Positions 1-10,979 of a stretch of DNA of 64,000 bases are shown here, piece after piece. Where the stretch lies: positions 12,659,196-12,723,195 of the forward strand of contig NC_048547.1 in NCBI RefSeq assembly GCF_902806685.2, in the 5' to 3' direction. The notes under the pieces were generated by a model that saw only the letters and a program-made list of their open reading frames with translations, was not told the DNA's origin and made no database searches. The stretch is from Maniola hyperantus (lineage: Eukaryota; Arthropoda; Insecta; Lepidoptera; Nymphalidae). Position 1 is the first letter of the stretch, and each line of letters starts with the position of its first letter. A program made the position numbers and the translations under genes.

Positions 1-120
1 TATTGCAACAATGCATTGTGGCCAATAGTGAGCGAGCGTTAACCAATCAGAGATGATTGCGATCGTGACATTGTAGCTGTCAAACAACCGCGGTAGAGCC
101 ACATTACGTAGCTCTGATAG
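1..120. repeat. Dispersed repeat fragment (also at 15018-15105)
   Basis: 'caacaatgcat...gcgt.aacca...gattgcgatcgtgaca' recurs at 15018-15105 with scattered differences. No coding signal. Bases 120-430 show nothing recognisable. Confidence 0.5.
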
Positions 121-465
121 ATGGTGTACGACTGTACGTGTATAGAGGTGGCGATCTTCCCAGCTGAATTGTATGGAATTACAGTAAAACATGGAAACAA
201 AATCTAAAATTCTGCGACAACCCTTAATAGTTTCACGAGTTAGGCGGTTCATTGTAGTCCGTTAGGACGCGGTCACCCTCCAAATTATCCCTCGCGTCCA
301 CTGCGGATGAAGGGACAAAATTAACAATAATACCTACTCCTAATGAAATGCTTTCAGGCCTAAATGGATGTTATACTTGGATAATTTCAGAGAGAAATAT
401 CGTATACACTGAGATAAAATTGTCTTTCGGGTCAGATTTACCTCTAGGTACAAGTAAATATCGAA

Positions 466-1136
466 ATATATAAAAGGGAAATGTGACTGACTGATCTATC
501 AACGTACACCTCAAACTACTGGACGGATCAGGCAGAAATTTCACATGCAAATAGCTATTATGACGTAGGCATCTGCTAAGCAAGTATTTTTGAAAATTCA
601 ACTCTGCAGGTCCATGTAAAAAATTACGTCGATTGTAGTGATTTTCGATCGTTTTCATATTGCGCTTCCAAAAAAGTTCTATTATTAAAGCTTATTGACT
701 GACTGACTGATCTATCAACAGACCACTGGGCTTGGAAACCTAAAATTTTGATAGCTGTCTCTTTTATGATCGATGCAATCATTATGAAACGCTTTTTGGA
801 AATTCCTGCCCTAAAGTGGTTTTAAATAGGATATAAAAGTTTGTAGGAAAATCCGTTATTTTTCAAAGTTATATCCATGAATAAGTATTTGGGCTAGCGT
901 TAAAAATAAAGAAATAGGTACCTAATTTACAATTTTTGAAAATTTCAGTCTTAACGGGGTTAAATAGAAGTTCAAAGTTCTTATACAAGTCCGTACTTAG
1001 TTTTTTAAGTTATATCGATAAAAATTTTGCCTTTTAGTTAAAAAAAACAAACACGTATTTCAGGATTTCCGGAAACTTTACTCGCTCACCGATTTTCAAA
1101 AATTCCACTCGAGCGAAGCTGGGGCGGGTCAGCTAG
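466..1136 (+). mobile_element. Two adjacent Helitron-like repeat copies, the second degraded
   Basis: 466-618 has tatataaaa, gactgactgatctatcaac, ctggacggatc and the 'gctattatgacgtaggcat' core. 691-1136 restarts with gactgactgactgatctatc and ends ggcgggtcagctagt. The open frames here are repeat shadows. Confidence 0.65.
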
Positions 1137-1280
1137 TCTCAGAAGAAAATTTCAATTTTGTAGATAACTTTTTAAAGCATCAAGTCATCATCACCTACTT
1201 CCTAACCACTTACATATTATAAACAATGTTTTCACCAAGAAAATGTTTCTCAAAACGTGTCTAAGCCGTCTTGTTGTTAA

Positions 1281-1683
1281 GGCAGTGGTCCGACCCGCGC
1301 CGGCGAGAAAACGACTAACTGTTAGCGATTTTCTCTCTCAAGAAACGCACAAGAAATATACGTTCCGTGTAAACGAAAGAGATGCATATATCAAAAGTTG
1401 CTCTCTGAGTGTTCACACTGCCGGCGACGACTCGCTTTATTAGTTTTGTCGCTGAGCGACCAACTTTCAAAAGTAAATTCGCTCAGCGATGCTCGCTTGC
1501 TTGAACACGTGTAACGCGCGCGCAGATTTGCACAGGACTGAGCGGCTGAGTACGATTGGCGCGAGTAATCGCTCGTCGCACTTGCACACTCGCTTATGCC
1601 CGGCGACAAAACTATCGAAGCTACACACTCGCTTCCCGCTGATAACTCGTTTCTCGTTCATCGTCGGCGGTCGGACCACTGCC
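1281..1683. mobile_element. MITE, 403 bp, with ggcagtggtccgac termini
   Basis: It begins ggcagtggtccgaccc and ends gtcggaccactgcc, matching inverted termini. The flanks are ttaa and taaa, a possible decayed target duplication. The interior is repetitive (cgctcg, cgctgagcga) and GC-richer than its surroundings, which explains the short overlapping open frames. No transposase. Confidence 0.65.
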
Positions 1684-1855
1684 TAAAGCTGAGGAGTGGC
1701 TCAAAGCTCGGGGATTTGTCTTAATGCACGTACGTCCTTGTTCCGTCGTTTTCCCGTCTGTCGCAAATGTGAGAACTTTCGGGTCTGTCCTGTTTCATTA
1801 AGAGAAGTACCTACGCAACCCTAGAGGGCTCTCCAGCGCTTTCCACACGAACGTA

Positions 1856-1970
1856 ATTTGGCTTTTATTTGAATACTAACCAATCAAACACAATGAAATT
1901 TTGTAAACACGTTCTAGAATAGAAACAAATATCTGTGACTGTAGTTCGTCAGATTTCCGTAAGTTATACA
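1856..1970 (+). repeat. Fragment of a MITE family seen at 28050, 47505 and 54300
   Basis: The 5' part only: 'gtaatttggcttttatttgaa', 'accaatcaaac', 'aatgaaattttgtaaacac', 'caaatatctgtg'. The rest to 2340 shows nothing recognisable beyond AT-rich DNA. Confidence 0.5.
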
Positions 1971-2369
1971 CTTACTACTTAAATACCTAATGTATAAGTG
2001 AACATAATTTTATACCGTATGAGTATAATACGACGAGGTAGTGTAATAGGAAAAACACATTTGAGTTTAATTTTTGCTACCATATTTTATGCGATTAAGT
2101 TATTAAAATATCTTAGTCATTAAATCTTACACATATTTAAAACATAATTATGCAAATGGCACATGCATATTCAACAGCTCAATTTGCATTTGCACGCTTT
2201 ATAACTAATCAGCTTCATGGTGCAAAAACCTAACACGCCCTATATCACCCTACGCATTTCAATTTTTTATTTTATTTTATTGTGAGATAGGTTTGCGCTT
2301 GACGACAATCATGCCTGAGGAACAGAACAATGATGAGGATGCCTAGAAGATGCCTATTCGCTCAACTTT

Positions 2370-2640
2370 AAGAGCCTCAATAGCTCAACGGGTAAAGGAG
2401 TGGACTGAAAACCGAACGGTTGACGGTTCAAACCCCGCCCGTTGCACTATTGTCGTACCTGCTCCTAGCACAAGCCTGACGCTTAGTTGGAGAGGAAAGG
2501 GGAATATTAGTCATTTAACATGGCTAATATTAAATAATTTTATCAAAAATTGCGTAATTTTTGATATGTATTTAAAATTATTTAGTAATTTCCTTGAAGT
2601 GTAGGTAAAACACTAAAAAAATTATTAAAAAAAATATGGC
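2370..2640 (+). mobile_element. tRNA-derived SINE (Phe-GAA-like head)
   Basis: The head has an A box (atagctcaacgggtaaagg), an anticodon-like ctgaaaa loop and a B box (ggttcaaacccc), then body 'gcctgacgcttagttgg' and an A-rich end. The arms pair poorly and the copy recurs in reverse at 4215-4395 and 30347-30460, so this is a SINE rather than a tRNA gene. Confidence 0.7.
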
Positions 2641-2773
2641 TAATATTCTTTAAAAAAAAAAACTGAGACACACTTACGTAACAGAGAGAGCGCTATACCA
2701 CGGCTATATTAACATTATTTCCGTGGATAGAGTATAGAAATTGTTGTACCACAGTTTGTGTTTCATGTATCTA

Positions 2774-2979
2774 AAGTATATATAAAACGAAAAGGTGACT
2801 GACTGCCAACGCACAGCTCAAACTAATGGACGGATTGGGCTAGAATTTGGCATGCAGATAGCTATTATGATGAAGACATCCGCTAAAAAAGTATACTGGA
2901 AAATTCAACCCCGAAGGGGTAAAATAGGGGTTCGAAATGTATGTAGTCCACGCGAACGAAGTCGCGGGCATTAGCTAGT
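2774..2979 (+). mobile_element. Helitron-like repeat (Lep1-type tail)
   Basis: Near full-length, ending gaacgaagtcgcgggcat then tagctagt. Same family as the copies at 22990, 31648, 37891, 42063 and 48700. Confidence 0.7.
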
Positions 2980-3328
2980 TTTGCAATAAATAAATTATGT
3001 TTATGAAGAACGGTTGTCTGAAAACGCTACTAGTCCGAGAGCAAAAGACGAGTACCTAACCCCATAAATCGATATCGTGTTATCGTGAGGATTCCGATAC
3101 AATAACTAACATGTCGATACTGAACGATCGGCGTATAAATATTTTACAATTCCATCAAGATGTACGAGTGAACAATATCAATGTGCGGTATTGTTATAAT
3201 TTCTTTTCTCTCTTTTTCATGTAGCTACCATATTTTCGTGCCAAAAAATAGTTGACATGAATTATTTTTTAATCATGATAATATTATGATTTCTACTGTT
3301 CATTTTTTTCCTATATTATCTACTTTTT

Positions 3329-3746
3329 AGGGTTCCGTACCTCAAAAGGAAAAACGGAACCCTTATAGGATCACTTTGTTGTCTGTCTGTCTGTCTGTCT
3401 GTCAAGAAACCTACAGGGTACTTCCCGTTGACCTAGAATCATGAAATTTGGCAGGTAGGTAGATCTTATAGCTGACATTTGGGGAAAAATCTGAAAACCG
3501 TGAATTTAGGGTTAGATCACACAAATTGTGGTCATGAACTAATAATTAGTATTTTCAACGAAGTGAGTAACTATATCAAGTGGGGTATCATATGAAAGGT
3601 CTTCACCTGTACATTCTAAAACAGATTTTTATTTATTTTTATGCATCATAGTTTTTGAATTATCGTGCAAAATGTCGAAAAAATACTACTGTAGTACAGA
3701 ACCCCCAGTGTGCGAGGCTGACTCGCACTTGGCCGGTTTTTTTCCT
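3329..3746 (+). repeat. 'agggttccgta...ttggccggttttt' dispersed element, full copy
   Basis: It starts agggttccgtacctcaaaag, includes a gtctgtctgtctgtctg microsatellite, cttcccgttgacctagaatc, and ends cttggccggtttttt. Other copies at 4769, 26757 and 29543 (+) and 56515, 57085 and 62226 (-). No coding capacity seen. Confidence 0.8.
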
Positions 3747-3854
3747 ATATTATCTACTTTTTTATAATAAAAAGAAAAATATTATTTTATTGTTACAGTA
3801 GCATTACAACAGATTTCTTTTGAGTTGGATCGAAATAGAAATGTTGTCCTGTAA

Positions 3855-3999
3855 TTAGTACGACGGTCCATCGTAAAGAGGATGAAGAGGCTGGCGGGAA
3901 GTGGCTGGATGAGGAAGGCTTAGGACCGGGTGTGGTGGTGATTTTTAGGGAAGCCCTATGTCCAACAGTGGACATCCACAGGCTGATGATGATGATGAA
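3855..3999 (+). mobile_element. LINE 3' remnant (RTE-type) ending in GATGATGATG
   Basis: Decayed coding from the end of an RTE-like ORF ('ccaacagtggacatccac') followed by gatgatgatgatgaa. It sits inside the region separating two pieces of the gggttccgta element. Confidence 0.5.
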
Positions 4000-4025
4000 T
4001 TAGTACAATTTTTTAAAATGTAGGT

Positions 4026-4133
4026 ATATACCTAAATATAGTTTTTGAATTATCGTGCAAAATGTCGAAAAAAATACGACTGTAGTACGGAACCGTCGTT
4101 GCGCGAGCCTGACTCGAACTTGGCCGGTTTTTT
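4026..4133 (+). repeat. 3' fragment of the gggttccgta element
   Basis: It carries 'ttatcgtgcaaaatgtcg', 'actgtagtacggaacc' and cttggccggtttttt only. Confidence 0.65.
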
Positions 4134-4137
4134 TCTT

Positions 4138-4227
4138 CTTAACGAATATTAGTCATGATAAACATGACTACTAACGAATATTAGTCATGTTTATCATGAC
4201 TAATATTCGTTTATCATGACTAATATT
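4138..4227. repeat. Cluster of overlapping short palindromes
   Basis: 'gaatattagtcatgataaac' and its inverse repeat four times in about 90 bp, making nested hairpins. It sits at the 3' end of the reverse-oriented SINE that follows, which ends in the same motif. Confidence 0.65.
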
Positions 4228-4395
4228 CCCCTTTAACTAAGTGTAAAGCTTGTACCTACCTACTAGGAGTCGGTACGACAATAATTTAGTTATTATGGTG
4301 AAATATAATGGAAATAATTATAGTGCAACGGGTGGGGTTTGAACCGCTGACCTTTCGGATTTCAGTCCGCTCCTTTAACAGTTGAGCTATTACAT
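4215..4395 (-). mobile_element. tRNA-derived SINE, reverse copy
   Basis: In reverse it shows gttaaaggagcggactgaaa (A-box side and anticodon arm), ggttcaaaccccacc (B box) and the same body as the 2370 copy. Confidence 0.65.
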
Positions 4396-4467
4396 AATAT
4401 ATGACTGTCCAATCCATAATATCATAATGGTAATAACTAATAAGTATAATATTCTTTTTTAATACAG

Positions 4468-4679
4468 CGATATTACGAATTCGCGGCGTGTGGTTGTCGA
4501 CCGCGTCATTTGCAACGATGGGTGTGCTATTTTGGCTCGCTATTTACGCTCAGTGGCCAGTGATTGTGGTGGAACTAATGTACAGGTGGTCGGGAACCGC
4601 CACTTCGATTTACAGCAGCGTTCAGTTACAGTTTACTGATATTTGTGCGTGCTCCTACTTTACGAATTACGTGTCGTGA
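4468..4679 (+). CDS. Candidate orphan exon, hydrophobic, unrecognised
   Basis: A convincing acceptor (actaataagt...ttcttttttaatacag) precedes an open frame to TGA at 4677-4679: ILRIRGVWLSTASFATM, GVLFWLAIYAQWPVIVVELM, YRWSGTATSIYSSVQ. Residues around GVLFWLAIYAQWPVIVVEL could span a membrane. GC content and codon use look more coding-like than the surroundings. I do not recognise the family, and no partner exon was found in the window. It could be the last exon of an unseen gene, a pseudo-exon or chance. Confidence 0.3.
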
Positions 4680-4768
4680 TACCGTGTGGTTGATATACAA
4701 TCTACTCGTACGAAACGTTTCAATCAGAGATGGGCCATTTTGTAGTACATAATATAAGGGTTCCTTTT

Positions 4769-5230
4769 TAGGGTTCCGTACCTCAAAAGGAAAAACGGAA
4801 CCCTTATAGGATCACTTTGTTGTCTGTCTGTCTGTCCGTCTGTATGTCAAGAAACCTACAGGGTACTTCCCGTTGACCTAGAATCATGAAATCTGGCAGG
4901 TAGGTAGATCTTATTGCTGACATTTGGGAAAAAATCTGAAAACCGTGAATTTAGGGTTAGATCACACAAAAAAAAAACTTGTGGTCATGAACTAATAATT
5001 AGTATTTTCAACTTTCGAAGAGAGTGACTATATCAAGTGGGGTATCATATGAAAGGTCTTTACCTGTACATTCTAAAACAGATTTTTATTTATTTTTATG
5101 CATCATAGTTTTTGAATTATCATGCAAAATGTCGAAAAAATATGACTGTAGTACGGAACCCTCATTGCGCGAGCCTGACTCGCACTTGGCCGGTATTTTC
5201 CTTTTGAGGCACAGAACCCTAAAAACTAAA
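4769..5230 (+). repeat. gggttccgta element with an inverted end fragment
   Basis: Full copy to ttggccggtattttcc at about 5200, followed at once by cttttgaggcacagaaccct, the start of another copy in reverse. The two facing starts could form a hairpin. Confidence 0.75.
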
Positions 5231-5239
5231 CAAAACGCC

Positions 5240-7015
5240 AAGGGGTGGAGAATGGAGAGGTCAGTATACTTGAGCCTATATTTATAATATGTCTCGGATT
5301 AAATCATTATATTTTAAATGTACGTTAAACTGGCGCAGATCTGAATAAATAATGAAATGCAGCAGCATTTAATAAAGCGCGACCCAGAATAATAAATAAG
5401 CGGGTGCCAGTTTGTGGCGCCACAATTTTAGAGCTCTCATATCGCGTACATTTCTGTGCAACGATTTGTTACAAATACGACTACGTGAATTGCTCTAATT
5501 ACGTTATTATCTCGTTTTATTATTATATCGTTTAAATGTACACCTAGGAACAAACTATACATATAAATACAATTGAAATACGCAACAATAACCATTGTAG
5601 CTATTTCCACAAGTATGAAAATTGAGTGATAAATTTAATGTGTTCGGTCATTCGTGTGATCGTCAGTGTAATTTGAAACTCGTATTTCATGAATATTATT
5701 TGCAGGGAAATATTTGCGGTCATCTATTTGATATGGATAGTTAAATTTATGTTTTATTTATTTTAGAGTACACGCTTTTCCTCTCTAAACAGAATATAAA
5801 AAAAAAGTATAGTGTATGACACACGAATTATTTATTTTAAAGTACGCGCGTTTTATTCTTTTAACAGATTATAAAAGTACTAATGTATGAAACATAGCAC
5901 AAGGGGGGTTTACAATTATTAGGGGTGAGTGAAGTATTAGGGGAGAGTATTATTTATATTTGGACATTTCTTGAAATATAACAAAATTTACCTAACCTAC
6001 ATAAGCTTAGTTGGTTTTTTGTTCCCGATTTCGGTAGGAATTTTGATGTTTTCCGATTCGGTAGAATCAGTAGGTCGGGAAAGCTCTCCTTTTTGAAAAG
6101 ACAATGAGAAGAAGGAAAAATCAGAAGGAATGCCAGTAAATTTCTTTTAGTATACTAAGAACTAGTTGAAGTGAAAAGGGAAGAACATTAGTAAAACGAC
6201 ATGGCGTGGCCATGCCGTAAATTCTTTTCTTTTTAGAAAATAGTATTACGTAATTATATGTACTTTTTAATTAAAATTAAAAAAAAGAAAAGAAAAAAGA
6301 AATGAAACATTAATGCGTCAGATGAATTTTAAAACAGTCATAACTTTCGTCCAGAAAACGCAAGTTTCATAATAGCTCTATTTCGTCTGGCAATAAAAAA
6401 TCTCCATTTAAACCGCAAGCTAACATTTGCCCGCCGCACACTCTACACAGTAAATAAATAAAAAATCTGGCAAGGTCCCATGTGACAAAATAATCCGTTT
6501 AACAACGGAATGTTCTGGTGGAGGGAAACTAACAGCATCCATTTTTCATAGGCGATGCGGAATTTTTAAATCTCAATTTTGACCACAAAATAAAAAAACA
6601 GTCACTTTTCACTGTACGATAAAATGTGAACGAACGGCGACACTATGTGATACGATACGAATACGATATATATCTTTAACTGGATACCCATTACAGAATT
6701 GGTGGTGGGGACTCAGCTAATGACATATCGTGTGACATTAGATTGCATGCTATGACATTATGTGTTCAATAAATTCATTAGTCCTCCTTATATTATCTCC
6801 CACGGGTATACGAGGCTCATTTTTTTTGGTAAATCTTGTCGGGATGTTACGGACATTATCTAACACCTTGTATAACTTAAACGAAACAATCCTAATAGCT
6901 TAGTTTCAGAATAAAAGGGACAGACTGACAGCCGTCAGTTTCCGTTTTTACTCTTGAATGGGAACAATGCCACAATCCTGGATTTAGGAAGTGCCTAATA
7001 ATTTAGTACTTAAAA
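5240..7015. other. Intergenic DNA without recognised genes
   Basis: AT-rich. The only structure seen is an imperfect tandem duplication of about 75 bp (5757-5828 and 5829-5900: 'ttattttagagtacacgc' and 'ttattttaaagtacgcgc'). No exon-like frame with splice sites. Confidence 0.5.
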
Positions 7016-7019
7016 ATTC

Positions 7020-7210
7020 TTTGCCCACAGTTCACGACAGTTAGGGAACTTTTAACAAAATCGAGGCTTCGACGTCACTAGCAGGCGTTAATTGTTAGTA
7101 CATTTAACGCAGGTAGCCCTAAATTAGCCCTATTTTTCTTTGATTTTACGTCACCATAGCCTAATATTTGCCATAATATCGTCGATTCAGGATCAAACCT
7201 AGAGTTCCTT
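7020..7210 (-). repeat. Dispersed repeat shared (inverted) with 52930-53110
   Basis: 'gacagttagggaactt', 'gaggcttcgacgtcactagc', 'gccctatttttc' and 'gattcaggatcaaacc' recur in reverse complement and the same order at 52930-53110. Confidence 0.6.
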
Positions 7211-7930
7211 AGGTCTAATTTACTCTGACAATGTGGCTTATTCCTTTGTACACAATCTCTAAACTAAACTAAAATAGCACGTCTAAATCTATTGCTGTCC
7301 CTTTCATGATGTTGCTTGCTGAAAAGGATATCGGAGAGAATCGGCCCCAGTGCTGATTAAAATTAAAAAAGTCAGCGATAAGTTTTATTAAAAAAGTCGT
7401 AGAGTGAAAGTGAGATTCGATATTGTCGCGAAAATTAAATGGGTTAACAAGCTTCAGCAACTAAACTAACGCGTGACGAGATTTTGAAACCGGATGTTTT
7501 TGCTTTGTAGAAAAATCTGAAATCAAAAGTGACTAAATACACGAAAGTTTAGTGGAGTTTTCAATGAGTAGTTAGGTATAATAATTTTTTTTTAAAGTGT
7601 GCGAGTTGTTGTGAAACAACCAACAGAAGTGAAGCTTCTTATGCATTGTGTAATATACCTATCTTGTACTCTGTCTCGCTCATTGATAATCGCAATTCGC
7701 AACAATACGGCGTGCCAAGTCAATGTAAAAAAACCGCTGCATTCGTATTGGCGTCGTGTATCGTACAAAAGCTCTGTTGGACACTGTGATTCCTGCAGAG
7801 ACCCGCGCTCAGTAATGAACCGACAATGGGTGAGATGATGATGATTGGTACCTACTTCAAATCCTTCTTTGCTAATGTAGGTTACCTAACGTTGTTCGTG
7901 CCATTATTATCAAATATGTAGGTATACACC
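7211..7930. other. Intergenic DNA, no gene seen
   Basis: Short open frames on both strands lack splice signals or recognisable motifs. A decayed LINE tail (gagatgatgatgattgg) lies near 7830-7850. Confidence 0.4.
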
Positions 7931-7931
7931 A

Positions 7932-8279
7932 GAACGCTAGCAAAAACGAAGACAGGTAATAGATTACTGATTATTACATGATAACACCAAAAATACGCAA
8001 AAAAATCTTAAATAATCCTAAATTTCGTAAAAGTTTACGATGTATTGCAAATGAATCATCTGACTGACGATGGAGGTCAACGAACGTTGCGTAAGTAGGC
8101 CACTCAGAGTTAATGCCACGTCGTAGGCGGGGAATTGACCTGAGATTTGCACGCTATACATTGCGGGGTTGAAAACTACTAAATCACTAAAACTACAAAA
8201 CTTGGCAAATGGTTATTGGTAATGAATTGTGTTTAGGTAAGTAGTATAACAATAACACTAAGTTTTTGCTAGCGTTCTA
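7932..8279. mobile_element. MITE with 16-17-nt inverted ends
   Basis: agaacgctagcaaaaac at the left and gtttttgctagcgttct at the right are exact inverted repeats enclosing about 350 bp with no coding potential. Confidence 0.7.
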
Positions 8280-8297
8280 GTTACACTCTGTATTCGT

Positions 8298-8836
8298 GAT
8301 TTTCCGGATCATTAAAAATGTAGATCCGCGGATACGGATCCGGATGCGGATGATTGGCGTCAAGATCCGCGGATACGGATTTCAACTTTCTTACTCAATC
8401 GGTGTCGGTGCGCGTGACCTTGAAACGATAGTGTTGATGCCATATTTTGACGCTTTGCGTGGCAGGACAGGGTTCGACTTGCATTGTGCGGGTCTTTCTT
8501 TTGTTTTGTTTATAATTTAGTGTGACATTGAGTAGCAATAAAGTTTCAAAGTCAAAGTCAAAGTCAAATGATTTATTCAAAATAGGTAATTAATTACTCT
8601 TATTGATGGTCTGGTATGGTGTTAGATTTTGTGTTTGTGTTTGTTTGTTGTGGAATTATTTAATAGTATTTTATTGTTACCTAATCACCTAAAAATAGAA
8701 TTTAATCTATGTACCTATTAAACATTAATAGGGTAAAAGCTCCGTAAAAGATCCGCCAAAAAAGAAACGGATACGGATCTTTTTACTCCCGCGGATATCC
8801 GCGGATACGGATACGGATATCCGGAACATCCCTACT
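8298..8836. mobile_element. MITE with (ggatac) subterminal repeats, containing a LINE tail
   Basis: Left end tccggatcatt...atccgcggatacggatccg; right end gcggatatccgcggatacgg...atatccggaacatccc. At 8545-8580 a 'caaagtcaaagtcaaagtc' tract followed by aaatgatttattcaaaat looks like the 3' tail of an inserted non-LTR element in reverse. Confidence 0.6.
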
Positions 8837-9200
8837 CTGTATAATATTGAAAATATTACAATAAAACTTAAAGCTAGCCTAAAATATTCTGTCTATGTTA
8901 TCACTAACTATGATTATAATAACAACTCCATATTATAAGCCCGAAGCAATTGTGCCGAGCGACTGCCGACCTACTTTTTGTACAAATATTTTTTTAGTGA
9001 AATATTATAATTGGATCAAATCCTCTATTCATAATACCATATTATCAAGATATTATGATTATGACTCGTAGCATGACCTCGTGTATAGTGAGAGTAAATA
9101 GGTGAATGTGGGTCAGGTCAAGACGCTTAAACGCTGTTGAATTCTGTGATACAGACTCTTGAGATGAACTAAATACGAGTAGAATCCATCCATATTCCAT

Positions 9201-9409
9201 ACTAATATTATAAATGCGAAAGTGTGTCTGCCTGTCTGTCTGTCTTTCACGGCCCATCCATTCAACCGATTTTGACGAAATTTGGTACCGAGATAGCTTG
9301 CGTCCCGGGAAAGGACATAAGCTACTATTTATCACGAAAAATCAAAGAGTTCCCACGGGATTTTTAAAACCTAAATCCACGCGGACGAAGTCGTGGGCAT
9401 CATATAGTT
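9201..9409 (+). mobile_element. Helitron-like repeat (second subfamily)
   Basis: It starts ataaatgcgaaagtgtgtctg with gtctgtctgtct, includes 'aatcaaagagttcccacgg' and ends cacgcggacgaagtcgtgg then gcatcatatagtt. Confidence 0.7.
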
Positions 9410-9562
9410 AATAATAATCAATTTTGCCTTTTTAATCTGTCGATAAGTTAGGTATACTTAGAAACGGAGCCATTTGACAAAAATTGTACTATCTTTTTTT
9501 GCAAAACAAAGTTGCTAAGTAACTTATCAACAGATTTCTATGATTGATCAATAATAATTTCA

Positions 9563-10776
9563 GCCGTTAATATAGATATGAAGATTGAGTATTGGTTAAA
9601 GTTAAAAATAACTGAAACGTAATTGTATATTCTCAACGCAATAAACTCAGTATAATTGACGGCGCTAGAAAAAATCGGCTGAGGTTTATTTGCAGCTAAT
9701 TCGATTTCCATCGACCGTTGCGGTCGCTCGCTTTAATGAAAAAGTAAACTTTTCTATTTTACTCCTATTCTATTAACAGTTAGCACTTTTTCTGTGGCTG
9801 GACTGAGGCTTTGATAAGTACAAATGGGAAGAGATTCGAGGAATTACTGATAGGATCGGCCGTTAATGTGTAATTTAAAATAATTTATGTTGGCTAAACT
9901 TAAAAATAAATGAAACGTAATTGTACATTCTCAAGGCAATACAATATACTCAGTATAATTTGACGGCGCTAGAACGAATCGGCCGAGGTTTACTTGCGGC
10001 TAATTCGATTCCCGCCGACCGATGCGGTCGCTCGCTTTAATGAAAAAGTAAACTTTTCTATTTTACTCCTATTCTATTAACAGTTAGCACTTTTTCTGTG
10101 GCTAGACTGAGGCTTTTATAAGTACAAATGGGAAGAGATTTGAGGAATTACTGATAGGATCGACCGTTAAAGTGTAGTTTACAATAATGAGTGTTGTCTA
10201 AACTTAAAAATAAATGAAACGTAATTGTATATTCTCAAGGCAATACAATATACTCAGTATAATTGACGGCGCTAGAACGAATCGGCCGAGGTTTACTTGC
10301 GGCTAATTCGATTTCCGCCGACCGCTGCGGTCGCTCGCTTTAATGAAAAAGTAAACTTTTCTATTTTACTCCTATTCTATTAACAGTTAGCACTTTTTCT
10401 GTGGCTAGACTGAGGCTTTTATAAGTACAAATGGGAAGAGATTCGAGGAATTACTGATAGGATCGGCCGTTAATGTGTAATTTAAAATAATTTATGTTAG
10501 CTAAACTTAAAAATAAATGAAACGTAATTGTACATTCTCAAGGCAATACAATACAATATACTCGGTATAATTTGACGGCGCTAGAACGAATCGGCCGAGG
10601 TTTACTTGCGGCTAATTCGATTCCCGCCGACCGATGCGGTCGCTCGCTTTAATGAAAAAGTAAAGTTTTCTATTTTACTCCTATTCTTTTAACAGTTACT
10701 TAGCACTTTTTCTGTGGCTGGACTGAGGCTTTGATAAGTACAAATGGGAAGAGATTCGAAGATTGGTAACGGCCGA
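9563..10776 (+). repeat. Four-copy tandem array, unit about 304 bp
   Basis: The motif cggtcgctcgctttaatg occurs at 9721, 10025, 10328 and 10637 (spacings 304, 303, 309). Units share gacggcgctagaa, gcggctaattcgat and cagttagcactttttctgtg. Units 2 and 4 resemble each other more (cccgccgaccgatgcgg) than 1 and 3, suggesting a two-unit (about 607 bp) duplication step. A diverged relative lies at 11565-11700. No coding signal. Confidence 0.9.
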
Positions 10777-10804
10777 AATTAAATAAAAAGGAGAATGAAC
10801 GCAA

Positions 10805-10972
10805 GTATAGTCTGCGACAAGTCGAGATAGCAATCGGGGTAAGAGGCGGGCGACGCCCCGCACACCCGCACGTCACCCGCGCTCGTCCGCTCCGGGTCAG
10901 CGCCGGGGCTGTGCGGGTGTGCGGGGCGTTTCCTCCCGATTGCCATTTCGACCTGTCGCGTACCTACTATAG
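10805..10972. mobile_element. GC-rich palindromic MITE, copy 1
   Basis: Ends gtatagtctgcgac and gtcgcgtacctactatag, with inner inverted gatagcaatcgggg / cccgattgcc and a GC-rich core (ccccgcacacccgcac / gtgcgggtgtgcgggg). Other copies at 14451 and 47788. Confidence 0.75.
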
Positions 10973-10979
10973 TTATCTT

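Noticed and set aside
1243..1686. Overlapping short ORFs on both strands
   Set aside because: They lie in a GC-rich MITE with inverted ends and carry no recognisable domain.
2370..2445. tRNA-Phe gene
   Set aside because: A and B boxes are present but stems pair poorly, and the sequence continues into a SINE body with other copies at 4215 and 30347.
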